From positions 237,684-301,683 of the forward strand of contig NW_013657661.1 of NCBI RefSeq assembly GCF_000142905.1: a stretch of DNA of 64,000 bases. The letters run 5' to 3'. The translations under genes and the position numbers were made by a program. Of the stretch, positions 33,039 through 42,965 are shown in pieces. The stretch's first letter is position 1. Each line of letters starts with the position of its first letter. The notes below the pieces were generated by a model. The model was given only the letters and a program-made list of their open reading frames with translations, made no database searches and was not told the DNA's origin. This DNA comes from Thecamonas trahens ATCC 50062. Taxonomy: Eukaryota > Apusozoa > Apusomonadida > Apusomonadidae.

Positions 33039-33900
33039 ATGGCGGCCACCGAAGAGCCTCCGGTCTTTGAGCTCACTGCACGGTAGGTACAGCCACTAGC
33101 CATTGAGCCGTAGCCATACAGGGTATGGTGGTGGCGAAGTGACGAGTCATGCGCCGGCCACTTGGCCACCACACCCACCACCACCACCACCACCACCACC
33201 ACCACCCGCCACCACCCGCCACCTACCACCCACCCCTACTCACACGCACACACTCTCCCCTCCCCCCCCCCCCCTACCTCACTCCTCCCTCCCCTTCCTC
33301 GCCCCCCCCCCCTTGTGCACGGGCAGGTTCAACAATGCCGTCCGCCTGATCAACGCCGTGGACGGCAAGCGGTTTCCGCTCATGCTCACTCGCATCGTGC
33401 AGAACCTGCACAGGGTCTCCGAGGCCCCGTTCTCGCCGCAGGAAATGACTCAGCTGGCAGGCGTGCTGGGCATGCCCGAGGCCGACATCACCGCCATCCT
33501 CGACGCCGCCACATACATGTTTGAAAAGGCAGCCTACCACACTCTGTCCATCAAGAAGCTCGGCACCGCCCTTGAGGCCGCCGCCATGGACGCAGACAAG
33601 ATCGTCTCGGTCCAAAAGGTGTGGCAGGACAACGGGCGGACGCTGCTGGAGAACCTCAAGAGTTCGACCGTCACGCCGCGCGTTCTCGAGTCCATCAAGT
33701 CGCGGACCCACCTCGAGGTGGGCCAGGACTCGCTCCGCGGGGTGAAGGAGCTGCGCGCCATCCTGCAGCTCGGCCTCGAAGCCCCGCCTGGTGGCTCGGC
33801 CGAGCCCGAGGATGTCATTGTCGAGATGTCCAAAGACCAGCTCCGCGACTTCTTCCTCCAGTGTGAGACCATCCAGGGCCAGCTTGACGCCCTCGCCTGA
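33039..33900 (+). CDS. COMMD10: COMM domain-containing protein 10
   Basis: 205 residues in two exons: 33039-33082 and 33327-33900. The 244-bp intron (GTAGGT...GGGCAG) carries a CCA-rich and poly-C tract. The spliced protein reads ...FELTAR FNNAVRLINAVDGKRFPLMLTRIV, matching the N-terminal helical domain of COMMD10. The C-terminal COMM domain (~residues 135-205) ends DFFLQCETIQGQLDALA, the COMMD10 form of the leucine-rich COMM motif. COMMD proteins form a hetero-decameric ring in the Commander complex, which recycles endosomal cargo with retriever and CCDC22/CCDC93. Convergent with the ZZ/SEC-C gene. Confidence 0.93.
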
Positions 33901-33967
33901 GCGCGCTCGCCCTCGCTCTCGCCCTCTCGCCCTCCCTCCTGTGCAGGTGCTAAACATCACAGCATGC

Positions 33968-33973
33968 TTTATT
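33968..33973 (-). terminator. AATAAA polyadenylation signal for the ZZ/SEC-C gene
   Basis: AATAAA on the minus strand, 25 bp past the stop codon of the ZZ/SEC-C gene, in the short space between the two convergent genes. Confidence 0.55.
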
Positions 33974-33997
33974 GTGCGCAGACAGCCTACCCGCTCC

Positions 33998-34869
33998 TCA
34001 CAGCTTGCGGCAGCACTTCTTGTACTTCTTGCCCGATCCGCAAGGGCACTTGTCGTTCGGCTTGACCTTGGGCCCCTTGGCCACTGTCGCCGTCGTCGTC
34101 GACACCTTCTTCAGCGGCTGGAACTGCTTGCCGGTGGGATCGACAAACGGATCAAACGCGTGGTCCTCTGCCAGCCGCGACAGTGGGTTCTTCGGGTTGT
34201 TGTGCGGCAGCGTCCCGCTGAGGAACGTCGCGTGGCAGGCCTCGCAGAGGTCTGTCTCCGCGACCATCGAGAGCCATCCCATGCGTCGACGACATGCATC
34301 GCGAGCAAAGAGCGGTTGATGGGAGCCAGCGAGCGAGCAGGAGAGAGAGAGAGACATTACATTACGGTGAGCGAGATTCTGATGGCGCCGGCCCCCCCCC
34401 TTTTCCTCCTCATCACCGTCACCATCACCTCCACCATCACCTCCACCAACCCCCAACCCCACCTCCAGCTGATCCCAACCGAGCCACCTCCCTGTCCAGG
34501 CTCATGCCCCGCCAAGGCGAGCTTCAGACACATGGACCACCTCTACCACCCACCGGTCCCCTACACTCTCGACCGAGACCACTGCACCGTCTCCTCTGCC
34601 AACTCCTTGCCTCAGCCGCCATCCCCAGCCCCCCCCCCCTTCCTCTCCCCCGGCCACCACTTCCCTCGGTCTCGTACGGCTCATCCCTCCCTCACCTCCT
34701 CCCTCACTCCCCCCCAACCCCCCAACCCCTCACACACATCGCCCGTACCATGGTTGGCGCACTTGCTGCACTTGTACCGGAGACCAAACATGGGCTCGAC
34801 ACCGCAGCCATCGCAGGTAATGCCCGGATGGGTGCCCATCATGTTAGCCAGCGACTGAGTAGCAGCCAT
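33998..34869 (-). CDS. Small ZZ zinc finger plus SEC-C motif protein
   Basis: 124 residues in two exons: 34869-34749 and 34251-33998. The 497-bp intron (GTACGG...AGACAG) splits the ZZ finger exactly: CDGCGVEPMFGLRYKCSKCANH joins DLCEACH, restoring all Cys ligands. The C-terminus is a SEC-C motif, PNDKCPCGSGKKYKKCC, the zinc-binding tail known from SecA and from various eukaryotic proteins. Between them are ~60 residues with no domain. ZZ fingers bind N-terminal or histone/SUMO peptides. The combination of the two in so short a protein is not one I can name, so function is open. Confidence 0.82.
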
Positions 34870-35406
34870 TGTGAGAGAGAGAGAGAGAGAGAGAGGTAGC
34901 AACTAGCGGAGGGACAGTTCCCCCTACCACTACGATCACCATCACCACCACCATCACCACACCACCATCACCATCACCACCACCATCACCACCACCATCA
35001 CCACCACCACTACCACCACCATCACCACCACCATCACCACCACCATCACCATCACCACCACCATCACCACCACATCACCATCACCACCACATCACCATCA
35101 CCACCATCACCACCACCATCACCACCACCATCACCATCACCACCACCATCACCACCACATCACCATCACCATCACCATCACCATCACCACCACCACCATC
35201 ACCATCACCACCATCACCACCACTATCACCACCACCACCACCACCACCACCACAATCACAATCACCTTCCGCCCCTCCCCCCGCCCCCGCCCCCCCCTGC
35301 CCCCCCTTCCTCGGCTCCTCCCAAACCGGCAGTCTCAACCTCTCCCCTCCCCCGCCCCCACCCCACACGCACACACACTCCACCCCACTCACCCCACCCG
35401 CCCGCC
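34870..35406. other. Divergent intergenic region, mostly CAC/CAT repeat
   Basis: 537 bp between the ZZ/SEC-C and RBR starts. A short GA run at 34877-34896, then the CAC/CAT tract (listed separately), then C-rich leader to ATG 35407. No gene seen. Confidence 0.75.
34928..35268 (+). repeat. Degenerate (CAC)n/(CAT)n microsatellite
   Basis: About 340 bp built almost wholly from caccat, caccac and variants, directly upstream of the RBR ligase gene. Open frames through it (His-rich or Val/Met-rich) are simple-repeat artefacts. Confidence 0.95.
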
Positions 35407-38400
35407 ATGCCCTCCCGGCCCCTACACACGACAGCATGCCTGTCACTGCTGCTGCTGGCGGCGCTGGTAGCCTTGCCTGTCCAGGCTAGGGTAGGCGCCC
35501 AGTTCAAGGAGGCCTACACGGCGGTGCCTGGCTCCTGCACCAGCGACACCCACTGCGGCCTGTACTCGTTCTGCAACGACGACGGCATCTGCGAGAGCTC
35601 ACTGACACAGGGCCGCATTCTCGGCGGCATCATGCCCACGGCTACCGTCGTCGTTGTCGCCATCTTTGGCGCTTGCGCCGCCGCCATCGCCTGCGGCTGC
35701 AGCTCGTACTGGGCCTCGCCAGGCGCCCGATGCGCTTCGCCCGGCGAGGCCGGCATCGAGCGCGCAGTCCTCTCTGCCCAGGCTGCCACCATCTGCTGCA
35801 TTGTCACCGCTCTGGCCCTCGGCCTCACCCTCGGGCTCTGGTCGGCCGACGTAACTCCGTCTGCGCCAGGCGCAGGCCGCAACTGCACCTCGCTACAGGC
35901 TCTGGCCTGCGAGCCCTACTTTTGCGATCTCCGTGTCGAGCAGTGCTTCACCGCATGCTCCACCCAAGCGCACTGCTCGCTTGGCGCAGAGTGCAAGGCC
36001 GGCGTCTGCGTCTCCACCCGCACCAATCTACCGTCCAACTCGGAGGGGCAGTCCCAGCCCAAGAACCCGGCCGGCCGCGTCGCCGCCATCGCCATCTTCT
36101 CCGCCCTCGGCTGGTTCTGCCTCTGCTCGGTCAGCGCCTTGTTTTGGAACATCAACGCCAACAAGTCCGACTACGATTGGTACTTTTGGTCCAAGTGCTG
36201 CGCCACAACAGGATGCATCGCCATTGCTCTTGGTCTTGGCCTAGGCCTCGGCCTCCCACGCGCCACCATCGTACCTATCATGCCGGCCATCAACTCTACC
36301 ACATGCGCTGGCGACCGCGCCTGTGCCCCGTACCTATGCAACGAGGACATCGGCGCGTGCTACGATGCCTGCGCCACCTCGGACGACTGCTTCACCTCGT
36401 TCTCGTGCTCGGCCGGCAAGTGTGTCCCCGGCTTTGCCGGCGTCGAAGTCCGCTCCGTCTCGGTCGGCGGCACTGTCGCCATCGTTGCCGCCATCGCCGT
36501 CTTTATCTGCTGCTGCTTCTCGTGCTTCTTTTACAAGTGCGACCCGTGCAGCGTGTACAACCAAGAGGAGCGCATGGTCGGCGGCCTCTTCTGCGCTCTC
36601 CTCTTCACCATTGTTGTTGTCGTCGTTGCCGGCCCGCTTATTGGCCTTGCCAAGCACGACGTCGAGTTTGCTCATCCCGCGCCACTCAATGGCACCGCTC
36701 ACTGCGCGCAGGCCGACGCTCTCGCCTGTGCGCCCTACTACTGCGACCTCACCTCGTCCAAGTGCCGTGCCTCGTGTGCTGCCGACGACGAGTGCATCAC
36801 CGGCGCAAAGTGTTCCAAGTCAGGTGAGTGCGTGTACGACGGCCCGTCGCGAGAGTCCATGCTAGACTCGAAGCGCCGTACTCTTCCGGCGTGGGCCACC
36901 ACCATCATCGCCCTCGTCAGTCCGCTCCCGCTTGTAGTCCTACTCCTCGGCGTCTTTATTCTCTTCACCGTCTTTAGGAACACCCGGTACGTCGTCGATC
37001 ACGAGTACGACCTGGCTCCAGCCTCGTGTAATGGCGCCATTCTCTGCTGTGTCATCATTGCCCTCACTGTCGGCCTCGCCCTCGGCCTCACCCAGGTCGC
37101 CGGCAGTCCGTCGCCGCACGCCGGAACCGTCACCCCGCATCTTGCCCCGGCCTTTCCTACATGGTTTGTCGTCACTGTCACCATGGCGGCCGCATGCGGC
37201 TCGTGCGGGCTTGTCCTTGTCATCGCGCGCTGCACCCTGTCGCTTCCGTGGCGAGCCGGCGTCATGTCCCTCGTAGAGTCCGACTCCCACACCGCTAAGG
37301 CCTTCTCCGCCTTTTGCTACCTTGTCATTACTTTTGCCGTTGTCATGACTGCTGTCGGCGTCGGGATGGGGACCCAGACCAAGCTCGTTGTTCCCGCCGC
37401 GCCTGGTGCTGTCAACGGCACGTCGTGCGTGACAGCCACCGACCCGCGGTGCTTCCCCTTCCGCTGCGACGTCTATGCCGGGACATGCTACGACTCGTGC
37501 ACCACGTCTGAAGAGTGCATCGATGGCCAGCAGTGCCGCGCGGGCCAGTGCGCCACACCACCGTACAGCGGTCTCCTGCGCCCGCGCAGACTCAGCGCCG
37601 TCGTCGTCGCCGGCGCGGTTCTCCTCGCCTTCTCGCTATGCTTTATCTGCATCTCGTCGACCGCCGGCTGGCGGCCGCGCGCCCGACTCTGGCTCTCGGG
37701 CTTCCAGCGGTACCGGGTCCCGCTCATCAGCGTCACCTCGTGCTGCTGCGCCGTATTCGTGGGCGTCGTCGTCGCCATGCTGCTCCTCATGTGGAGCCGG
37801 GTCGACGATGTCGCACCGGTGGCCGCCACCGGTGCCGGCGCGCGGACCTGTCACCACATCGCTGACCTCGCGTGCGCGCCGTACCTGTGCGACTCGATCA
37901 CTTCGAGCTGCTACAATGTCTGCTCGTCTGACCGGCACTGTCAGGACTACTACGAGTGCGACAAAGCGGCCGGAAAGTGTGTGTATGCCTCGCGAGACTG
38001 GGCCCGCTTTATCGGCAACATCCTCATTGCCGTCCTAGCCACCGGCCTGGTCCTTGGCATGGCCTCGTTCCGACTCGATCACTTGTACACCGCCCGCAAG
38101 ATGAAGGCTGCGCTTCGCCGCCGCGAAGAGTTCCTCCGCCGGCTGCAAGAGTTCAAGGCCCAGCAAGCCGCCATCGAACCGGTTGTTCTTGACGTCGACA
38201 CTCCAGTCGGTGAGGATGGCCCGGACCCGACGCTGCCCACACCTGCCGGGGCAAGCGCCGGGGAAGGCGCCGCCTTTGACTTTGAAGGTGCCGAGCCCGT
38301 CGACATGGATGCACTGGCGGCTGCCGGTACAGCCGCGCCTGCGCCGCACACCTCGGATGTTTGCGGCATCTGCTACTTTGCCCCGTCAACTGTCCGCTTT

Positions 38401-40620
38401 GTCCGCAAAAACTGCACCCATGGCTTCTGCAACGAGTGCGCGGCGTCGTCGCTGCAGATGATCATCGACACTGACCAGTTCCCGGCCCGCTGCCCAGGCT
38501 GCCTCGCCGAAGACATGGGCCTGGCGCCGGACGATCCCATGTTCCAAGCCTCGCTCATCGAGTCAGGTATCATCGAGCGGCTCGCCCGCCGTATGGTCAT
38601 CGCCATCGACTTTGCCCGTCGCTTCATCTCGCTCCAGCTGATGAAGGCGTTTGCCTCGGACGACATCGTCATGTGCCCGGCGTGCTCGCTCCTCAACATC
38701 AAGCCCGACTGGGAAGCGGTGACCAAGTCGGCTCCGAATCGGTACGTGGTCACCTGCCCTAACTGCACCTCGGAGTTTTGCGCCGAGTGCCTTGGATTCT
38801 CGTTTGAGCACGACGGCTACACCTGCGAAGAGTACGCCCGCGCCATGGAGCGCGGTGACGACCGCCAGACCCAGGCTTTTATTGCGTCGACGTCCAAGCC
38901 GTGCCCATCGTGCGGTGTGCCGACGTCGCGGTGGCGCGGCCACGCCTGCCACCACATCACGCCTGGAACCGGGTGCGTCAACTGTGGCCATCACTACTGC
39001 ATCGTGTGCCTCCAGCCGCATCCATGCGGCGGCTCAGACCACGGCCTCTTCTGCGACGACCGCTGCGACTGCCTCCCGTGTCCCGACTGCAGACCCGGCT
39101 CGCCATGTGCCCACTGCTACGGCGACGAGTCGTGCCCGTCGTGCCATCCGCCCCGCACCGCCGACGCGATGCGGAATCATGGCTTCACGCCCAACGACAT
39201 AATCGGCGGCTTTGGCCTGCAGGACATGGGTAACGTACCGCTGCAGCCCATTCCACGCCCGCCGTCGCCGCCGCCGATGCCGCACGAGCCGGGCCATGCC
39301 CTCGACGATCTGCTCGGCGACCTCGGCCTTGACTACGTCCCTCCCGGCTTCTGGGACCCCGTCATTCCGCTCGCGCCATCATCGCCGGGCGATGTCGCCG
39401 GGCCGTCGGGCGCCGCTGGGCCGTCGGCGCCGCTGCCGCTGGCCGCACAGCGCGATACGCTCCTGCCGCCGCGCCGCCTTGTTATTCCCGAGGCCGGCGC
39501 TGGCATGACGCTCCACGACCACATCCGCCTCATATCCGAGAACGGGCCGGATCGGCTGCCGCCTGCACCGCCACCGCTCCCGCCACCGGACTGGCGCCGC
39601 TCGTGGCGCAACGCAACCTCGCACATCACCGCCCGCTCGCCCGAAGTAGTTCCGGTCCCAGCCGCAACCAGACTCGCCCCGCGCCGGCTTTCGGACGCTG
39701 ACGTGCACTCTACATCGCGCAGCGCAAGCTCCGCTTCCGACGACGGCATCCAGCTCGAGCCTGTTCGGCCGCGGCCGTCGCGGCTCCAGCTCCCGACCCG
39801 AGGCCCGGCCACCGACGGCCATACGCCCGAGTCGGCCAACGATCGCGCATCGCCGCTCTACCTCCGCCGCGGGCTCAACCGGCTCGAGCTCACCCCCGAG
39901 GCCGTGACCAGCGCCTCATCAGCAGGCGTCGACGACAACGCAGCCAACGTCTTTGACTTTTCCGCCTTTCCACGCACTGCTCGCGAGAATCTGGCACCGG
40001 TCACCTCGCGCTGGCTCTCGCCGCTCTCCGCCAGCCGGGCCCACCCGGCAACCGCATCACGGCGGCCACTCTCCAGCGAGTTCTTCCGCTTTGACGCGCC
40101 GCAGTCGGGCGGCGGCCGCGCCCTGCACTCCGCTGACGGGTCGACCCTTCCGCCTGTAGTGCGAACGCCGGCCTCGGCCCAGCGCCCGCGCATCGCCCAG
40201 TTTATGGCCATCACCGGTGTTGCTACCGAGCGCATCGCACGTAACTACCTCTCGCTCTTCAACTTTGACCTCGCCAGCGCCGTCCACTACCACAACGATG
40301 TCGAGGCCACGCTGCAAGCTCGCAACTACAAGTCGACCGCGAGCAGCGAGTCTGCGTCTGAGGCTGCGCCACCGCCGCCACCGCCTCCTGTGCCTGCCCC
40401 TGAGGCTGCGCATCTCTCGCCGGCAAGTCCCCGCGATGACATTATCCACCATCACCCACTTCCAGACTCTGAAGGCTCGGACGAGAGCGAGCTGACATCG
40501 TCGGCGACTGAAACATCATCGACGGCCTCGACCTCGTCGTCTGCTAGCTGTGACGGTCGCGCTGCGCCAACCACCTCCAGTCATGTCACCGTCTCGTCGT
40601 CTTCTGCTGATCTGGTGTGA
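35407..40620 (+). CDS. Polytopic membrane RBR-type E3 ubiquitin ligase with Cys-rich lumenal modules and UBA-like C-terminus
   Basis: 1737 residues from ATG 35407, starting with a signal peptide (LSLLLLAALVALPVQA). Up to residue ~880, Cys-rich modules of ~45 residues (one short, five full: pattern C...ACxPYxCD...C...C....C.....C..G.C) alternate with pairs of membrane helices. The cytosolic part has RING1 (CGIC...CTHGFCNEC...CPGC, ~985-1035), IBR (CPACS...CPNCTSEFCAEC, ~1090-1125) and RING2 (CPSCGVPTSRWRGHACHHI...CGHHYCIVC, ~1165-1205) with a candidate catalytic Cys in GHACHH. More Cys pairs and a ~380-residue Pro/Ser-rich region follow. A UBA-like helix bundle is at ~1593-1640 (IAQFMAITGVATERIARNYL). 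RBR ligases form a thioester with ubiquitin before transfer. Substrate and organelle unknown. Confidence 0.88.
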   Translation: MPSRPLHTTACLSLLLLAALVALPVQARVGAQFKEAYTAVPGSCTSDTHCGLYSFCNDDGICESSLTQGRILGGIMPTATVVVVAIFGACAAAIACGCSSYWASPGARCASPGEAGIERAVLSAQAATICCIVTALALGLTLGLWSADVTPSAPGAGRNCTSLQALACEPYFCDLRVEQCFTACSTQAHCSLGAECKAGVCVSTRTNLPSNSEGQSQPKNPAGRVAAIAIFSALGWFCLCSVSALFWNINANKSDYDWYFWSKCCATTGCIAIALGLGLGLGLPRATIVPIMPAINSTTCAGDRACAPYLCNEDIGACYDACATSDDCFTSFSCSAGKCVPGFAGVEVRSVSVGGTVAIVAAIAVFICCCFSCFFYKCDPCSVYNQEERMVGGLFCALLFTIVVVVVAGPLIGLAKHDVEFAHPAPLNGTAHCAQADALACAPYYCDLTSSKCRASCAADDECITGAKCSKSGECVYDGPSRESMLDSKRRTLPAWATTIIALVSPLPLVVLLLGVFILFTVFRNTRYVVDHEYDLAPASCNGAILCCVIIALTVGLALGLTQVAGSPSPHAGTVTPHLAPAFPTWFVVTVTMAAACGSCGLVLVIARCTLSLPWRAGVMSLVESDSHTAKAFSAFCYLVITFAVVMTAVGVGMGTQTKLVVPAAPGAVNGTSCVTATDPRCFPFRCDVYAGTCYDSCTTSEECIDGQQCRAGQCATPPYSGLLRPRRLSAVVVAGAVLLAFSLCFICISSTAGWRPRARLWLSGFQRYRVPLISVTSCCCAVFVGVVVAMLLLMWSRVDDVAPVAATGAGARTCHHIADLACAPYLCDSITSSCYNVCSSDRHCQDYYECDKAAGKCVYASRDWARFIGNILIAVLATGLVLGMASFRLDHLYTARKMKAALRRREEFLRRLQEFKAQQAAIEPVVLDVDTPVGEDGPDPTLPTPAGASAGEGAAFDFEGAEPVDMDALAAAGTAAPAPHTSDVCGICYFAPSTVRFVRKNCTHGFCNECAASSLQMIIDTDQFPARCPGCLAEDMGLAPDDPMFQASLIESGIIERLARRMVIAIDFARRFISLQLMKAFASDDIVMCPACSLLNIKPDWEAVTKSAPNRYVVTCPNCTSEFCAECLGFSFEHDGYTCEEYARAMERGDDRQTQAFIASTSKPCPSCGVPTSRWRGHACHHITPGTGCVNCGHHYCIVCLQPHPCGGSDHGLFCDDRCDCLPCPDCRPGSPCAHCYGDESCPSCHPPRTADAMRNHGFTPNDIIGGFGLQDMGNVPLQPIPRPPSPPPMPHEPGHALDDLLGDLGLDYVPPGFWDPVIPLAPSSPGDVAGPSGAAGPSAPLPLAAQRDTLLPPRRLVIPEAGAGMTLHDHIRLISENGPDRLPPAPPPLPPPDWRRSWRNATSHITARSPEVVPVPAATRLAPRRLSDADVHSTSRSASSASDDGIQLEPVRPRPSRLQLPTRGPATDGHTPESANDRASPLYLRRGLNRLELTPEAVTSASSAGVDDNAANVFDFSAFPRTARENLAPVTSRWLSPLSASRAHPATASRRPLSSEFFRFDAPQSGGGRALHSADGSTLPPVVRTPASAQRPRIAQFMAITGVATERIARNYLSLFNFDLASAVHYHNDVEATLQARNYKSTASSESASEAAPPPPPPPVPAPEAAHLSPASPRDDIIHHHPLPDSEGSDESELTSSATETSSTASTSSSASCDGRAAPTTSSHVTVSSSSADLV

Positions 40621-40707
40621 GATCCAGCCTCGCAGCCGTAAATCCCTCCTGCCGCCGGCAGCTGTCACCTGCCTGCCACTGCCACCGTCACTCCCACACT
40701 CCACTCC

Positions 40708-42936
40708 ATGAACTCGTCCGAGTCTGGGTCGGAGGCTCACTGGTGGGAGAGCGACTCCGAGTCGGGCTCGGCTGAGGAGCATGTGCCTCGGCCCGAGTCT
40801 GCCCTCCAGCTCTGCCTTACCCTCCATGCCCACGGCCTGGCCTTTCGAGTCCGCGAAGCCCTCAAGAGCCGGGCGGAGCGTGGTGGGAGTGGCAGGAGTG
40901 GCAGCAAGGATGTCGGCCGAAGCGCGCGTGCGAGGATGGCGGCCGTGGGCGAGGCGACGGCCCAGGTGCTACGTGGGCTGGGCCTGGAGGCCAAAGTCGA
41001 GGTGGAGGATGGTGAAGCCGAGTGTGAAGCCCGCGGGCGCGCCGACGCGCTGATGCGCGCGCGTCAGGGTGTGGCCTACGTCTTGGTCGGCCCATCGTCA
41101 CGCAAGGCGCTGGAGGATGCTTTTGCCGCTGCACAAGTGGGCGCCGCCGAGGCTGTCCGCATCTTAACGCTCTGCGGCTCGGCCCGGGTCCAGCAGATGG
41201 TGCTGGCGGTGGTACGATCGGCGCGGACGTCAGCAGCGCTGGCAGAGACCATGAGCAACGCGATTAGAGCCGGCGATGGGGAGGCAGACGCCACCGATGC
41301 CACCCTCAACGAGCTGGTCGACCTGCCGCTAATCGGTGCTCTCGAGAGCACCGGCCTCCTCGCCGACGTCTGCGCCCTCCATGACAAGGCATCCCAGGCT
41401 GAGCTCTTCGACGCACTGGCGTCATTCAAGCTCACGCTCAGCCTAGGCGCACTCCCGCTTGACGCCATCAACAACTACTTTGGCTCTGAGATTGCTTTCT
41501 ACTTTGCTTGGCTCCACATGTACACGGTGTATCTGGTTGCACCTGCGCTCTTGGGCTTGCTTGTCTTTGTCCATCAGTGGCTCGCCGACGCCTCGTTTGT
41601 GTGGCCGCTCATCCCCTACGGTATCTGCCTCTCGCTCTGGTCGTCGGTCTTTCTACAGATGTGGCGGCGGCGGCAGTCGGCCATGGCCTACAAGTGGCTC
41701 GATGGCGAACTGGAGCTGCCGGCCACCCGGTGGGAGCACCGACCAGGCTTTGAGGGCGAGTGGATTCGCCACGAGCCGAGTGGCCTCTACGTCCTGCAGT
41801 ATCCGACGTACATCCGGTATGCCAAGTATGCGGCGTCGGCGGTGGTCCTATTCCTGTTTGTGGCTGTGGTGGCCGGCTCGATCTGGGGTGTGCAAGAGCT
41901 GACGCGGACGCTCGAGGCCGAGTACCCGGCGTGCTACGATTGGGGCCACATCAAGGCCTCGCTCCTCGGCAACGAGTCGCCACCGCACGTGACCGCCGAA
42001 GCATTGTGGTGGTGCCAGGTCATCCGCATCGTGCCTGGCCTTGTCTCTGCCGTCGCCATCCAAGTCCTCTCGCGGGTATACACGGTCGTGGCCCGGCGCA
42101 TCAACGCGTGGGAGAACTACAAGTCGGAAACCTCGGCCCGCAACCACCTCCTCGCCAAGCTCTTTGTGTTTCAATTTGTCAACCACTTTGCTGCACTCTT
42201 CTACCTGGCCTTCTATCTGCGGGACTGGGACAAGCTCCGCCAGCGGTTGCTGGTAGTCCTTGTCTTCAACCAAGTGCTGGACAACTTCAAGGAGACGCTC
42301 GCTCCGGCGGTCATCACGCTCCTTCGGGCATCCGTTCCGCTGGCGGCGGCTCCGGTTGCCCGCGACTCGCCTCACGCCGAGCTCATCGACCAGACCAACC
42401 GTCCTCGGTATGATGACACCATCTCAGACTTTCTGGAGATGCTCATTCAAACGGCGTATGTCACGTTCTTTGGCGCAGCCTTTCCGCTCGCCGCCGTCCT
42501 CGCTCTCGCCAACAACCTGGCGGAGATCCGAGTTGACGCACACAAGCTCTGCTCGCCGGGTGGGTACGCACGACCGTTTGCCCGTGCTGCGGCTGGCATT
42601 GGCGTCTGGTTGTACCTGCTTGACTTTATTTCGATTGTCGGTGTTCTCGTCAACACGGCCCTGCTAGTCATGACAACCAACTCGATCGACGAGTGGTGCG
42701 CGCGGTACGGATGGCCCGAAATGCTTGGCGTCTCGGCCGCGGTGCTCAAGATTGGTGGCGTCTTTGTGGCGGAGCATGCCATCCTCGGCATCAAGCTCGC
42801 GCTGCACCTTCTCATTCCTCCTGTTCCAGGCACCGTCAAGTGGTCACGGATCATCGCCGCCACGCCCAAGGCGTACCTGCACGAAAAGTCGGGCCCGTAC
42901 GCCCGATCAATGGTCCGCAAGGCCAAGATCGCGTGA
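40708..42936 (+). CDS. Anoctamin / TMEM16-family membrane protein
   Basis: 742 residues. The soluble N-terminus (1-245) is acidic and Ser-rich at its start. The anoctamin core begins at about 250 with the first long helix (YFGSEIAFYFAWLHMYTVYLVAPALLG) and has about ten membrane helices. Recognisable blocks: RRINAWENYKSE.ARNHLLAKLFVFQFVNHFAALFYLAFY, the loop before EMLIQTAYVTFFGAAFPLAAVLALANNLAEIRVDAHKLC, and a hydrophobic C-terminal third. Acidic residues in the EMLIQ and AEIRVDA helices are where TMEM16 proteins bind calcium. Family members are calcium-gated chloride channels or lipid scramblases; which this is cannot be told. Convergent with the FAM227-like gene, 29 bp apart. Confidence 0.88.
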   Translation: MNSSESGSEAHWWESDSESGSAEEHVPRPESALQLCLTLHAHGLAFRVREALKSRAERGGSGRSGSKDVGRSARARMAAVGEATAQVLRGLGLEAKVEVEDGEAECEARGRADALMRARQGVAYVLVGPSSRKALEDAFAAAQVGAAEAVRILTLCGSARVQQMVLAVVRSARTSAALAETMSNAIRAGDGEADATDATLNELVDLPLIGALESTGLLADVCALHDKASQAELFDALASFKLTLSLGALPLDAINNYFGSEIAFYFAWLHMYTVYLVAPALLGLLVFVHQWLADASFVWPLIPYGICLSLWSSVFLQMWRRRQSAMAYKWLDGELELPATRWEHRPGFEGEWIRHEPSGLYVLQYPTYIRYAKYAASAVVLFLFVAVVAGSIWGVQELTRTLEAEYPACYDWGHIKASLLGNESPPHVTAEALWWCQVIRIVPGLVSAVAIQVLSRVYTVVARRINAWENYKSETSARNHLLAKLFVFQFVNHFAALFYLAFYLRDWDKLRQRLLVVLVFNQVLDNFKETLAPAVITLLRASVPLAAAPVARDSPHAELIDQTNRPRYDDTISDFLEMLIQTAYVTFFGAAFPLAAVLALANNLAEIRVDAHKLCSPGGYARPFARAAAGIGVWLYLLDFISIVGVLVNTALLVMTTNSIDEWCARYGWPEMLGVSAAVLKIGGVFVAEHAILGIKLALHLLIPPVPGTVKWSRIIAATPKAYLHEKSGPYARSMVRKAKIA

Positions 42937-42965
42937 GCTGCAGTCTGGCTACCGCATCACTCGTC

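Noticed and set aside
34928-35268. CRISPR-like or coding interpretation of the CAC/CAT tract
   Set aside because: No repeat-spacer periodicity; pure microsatellite in a eukaryotic intergenic region.
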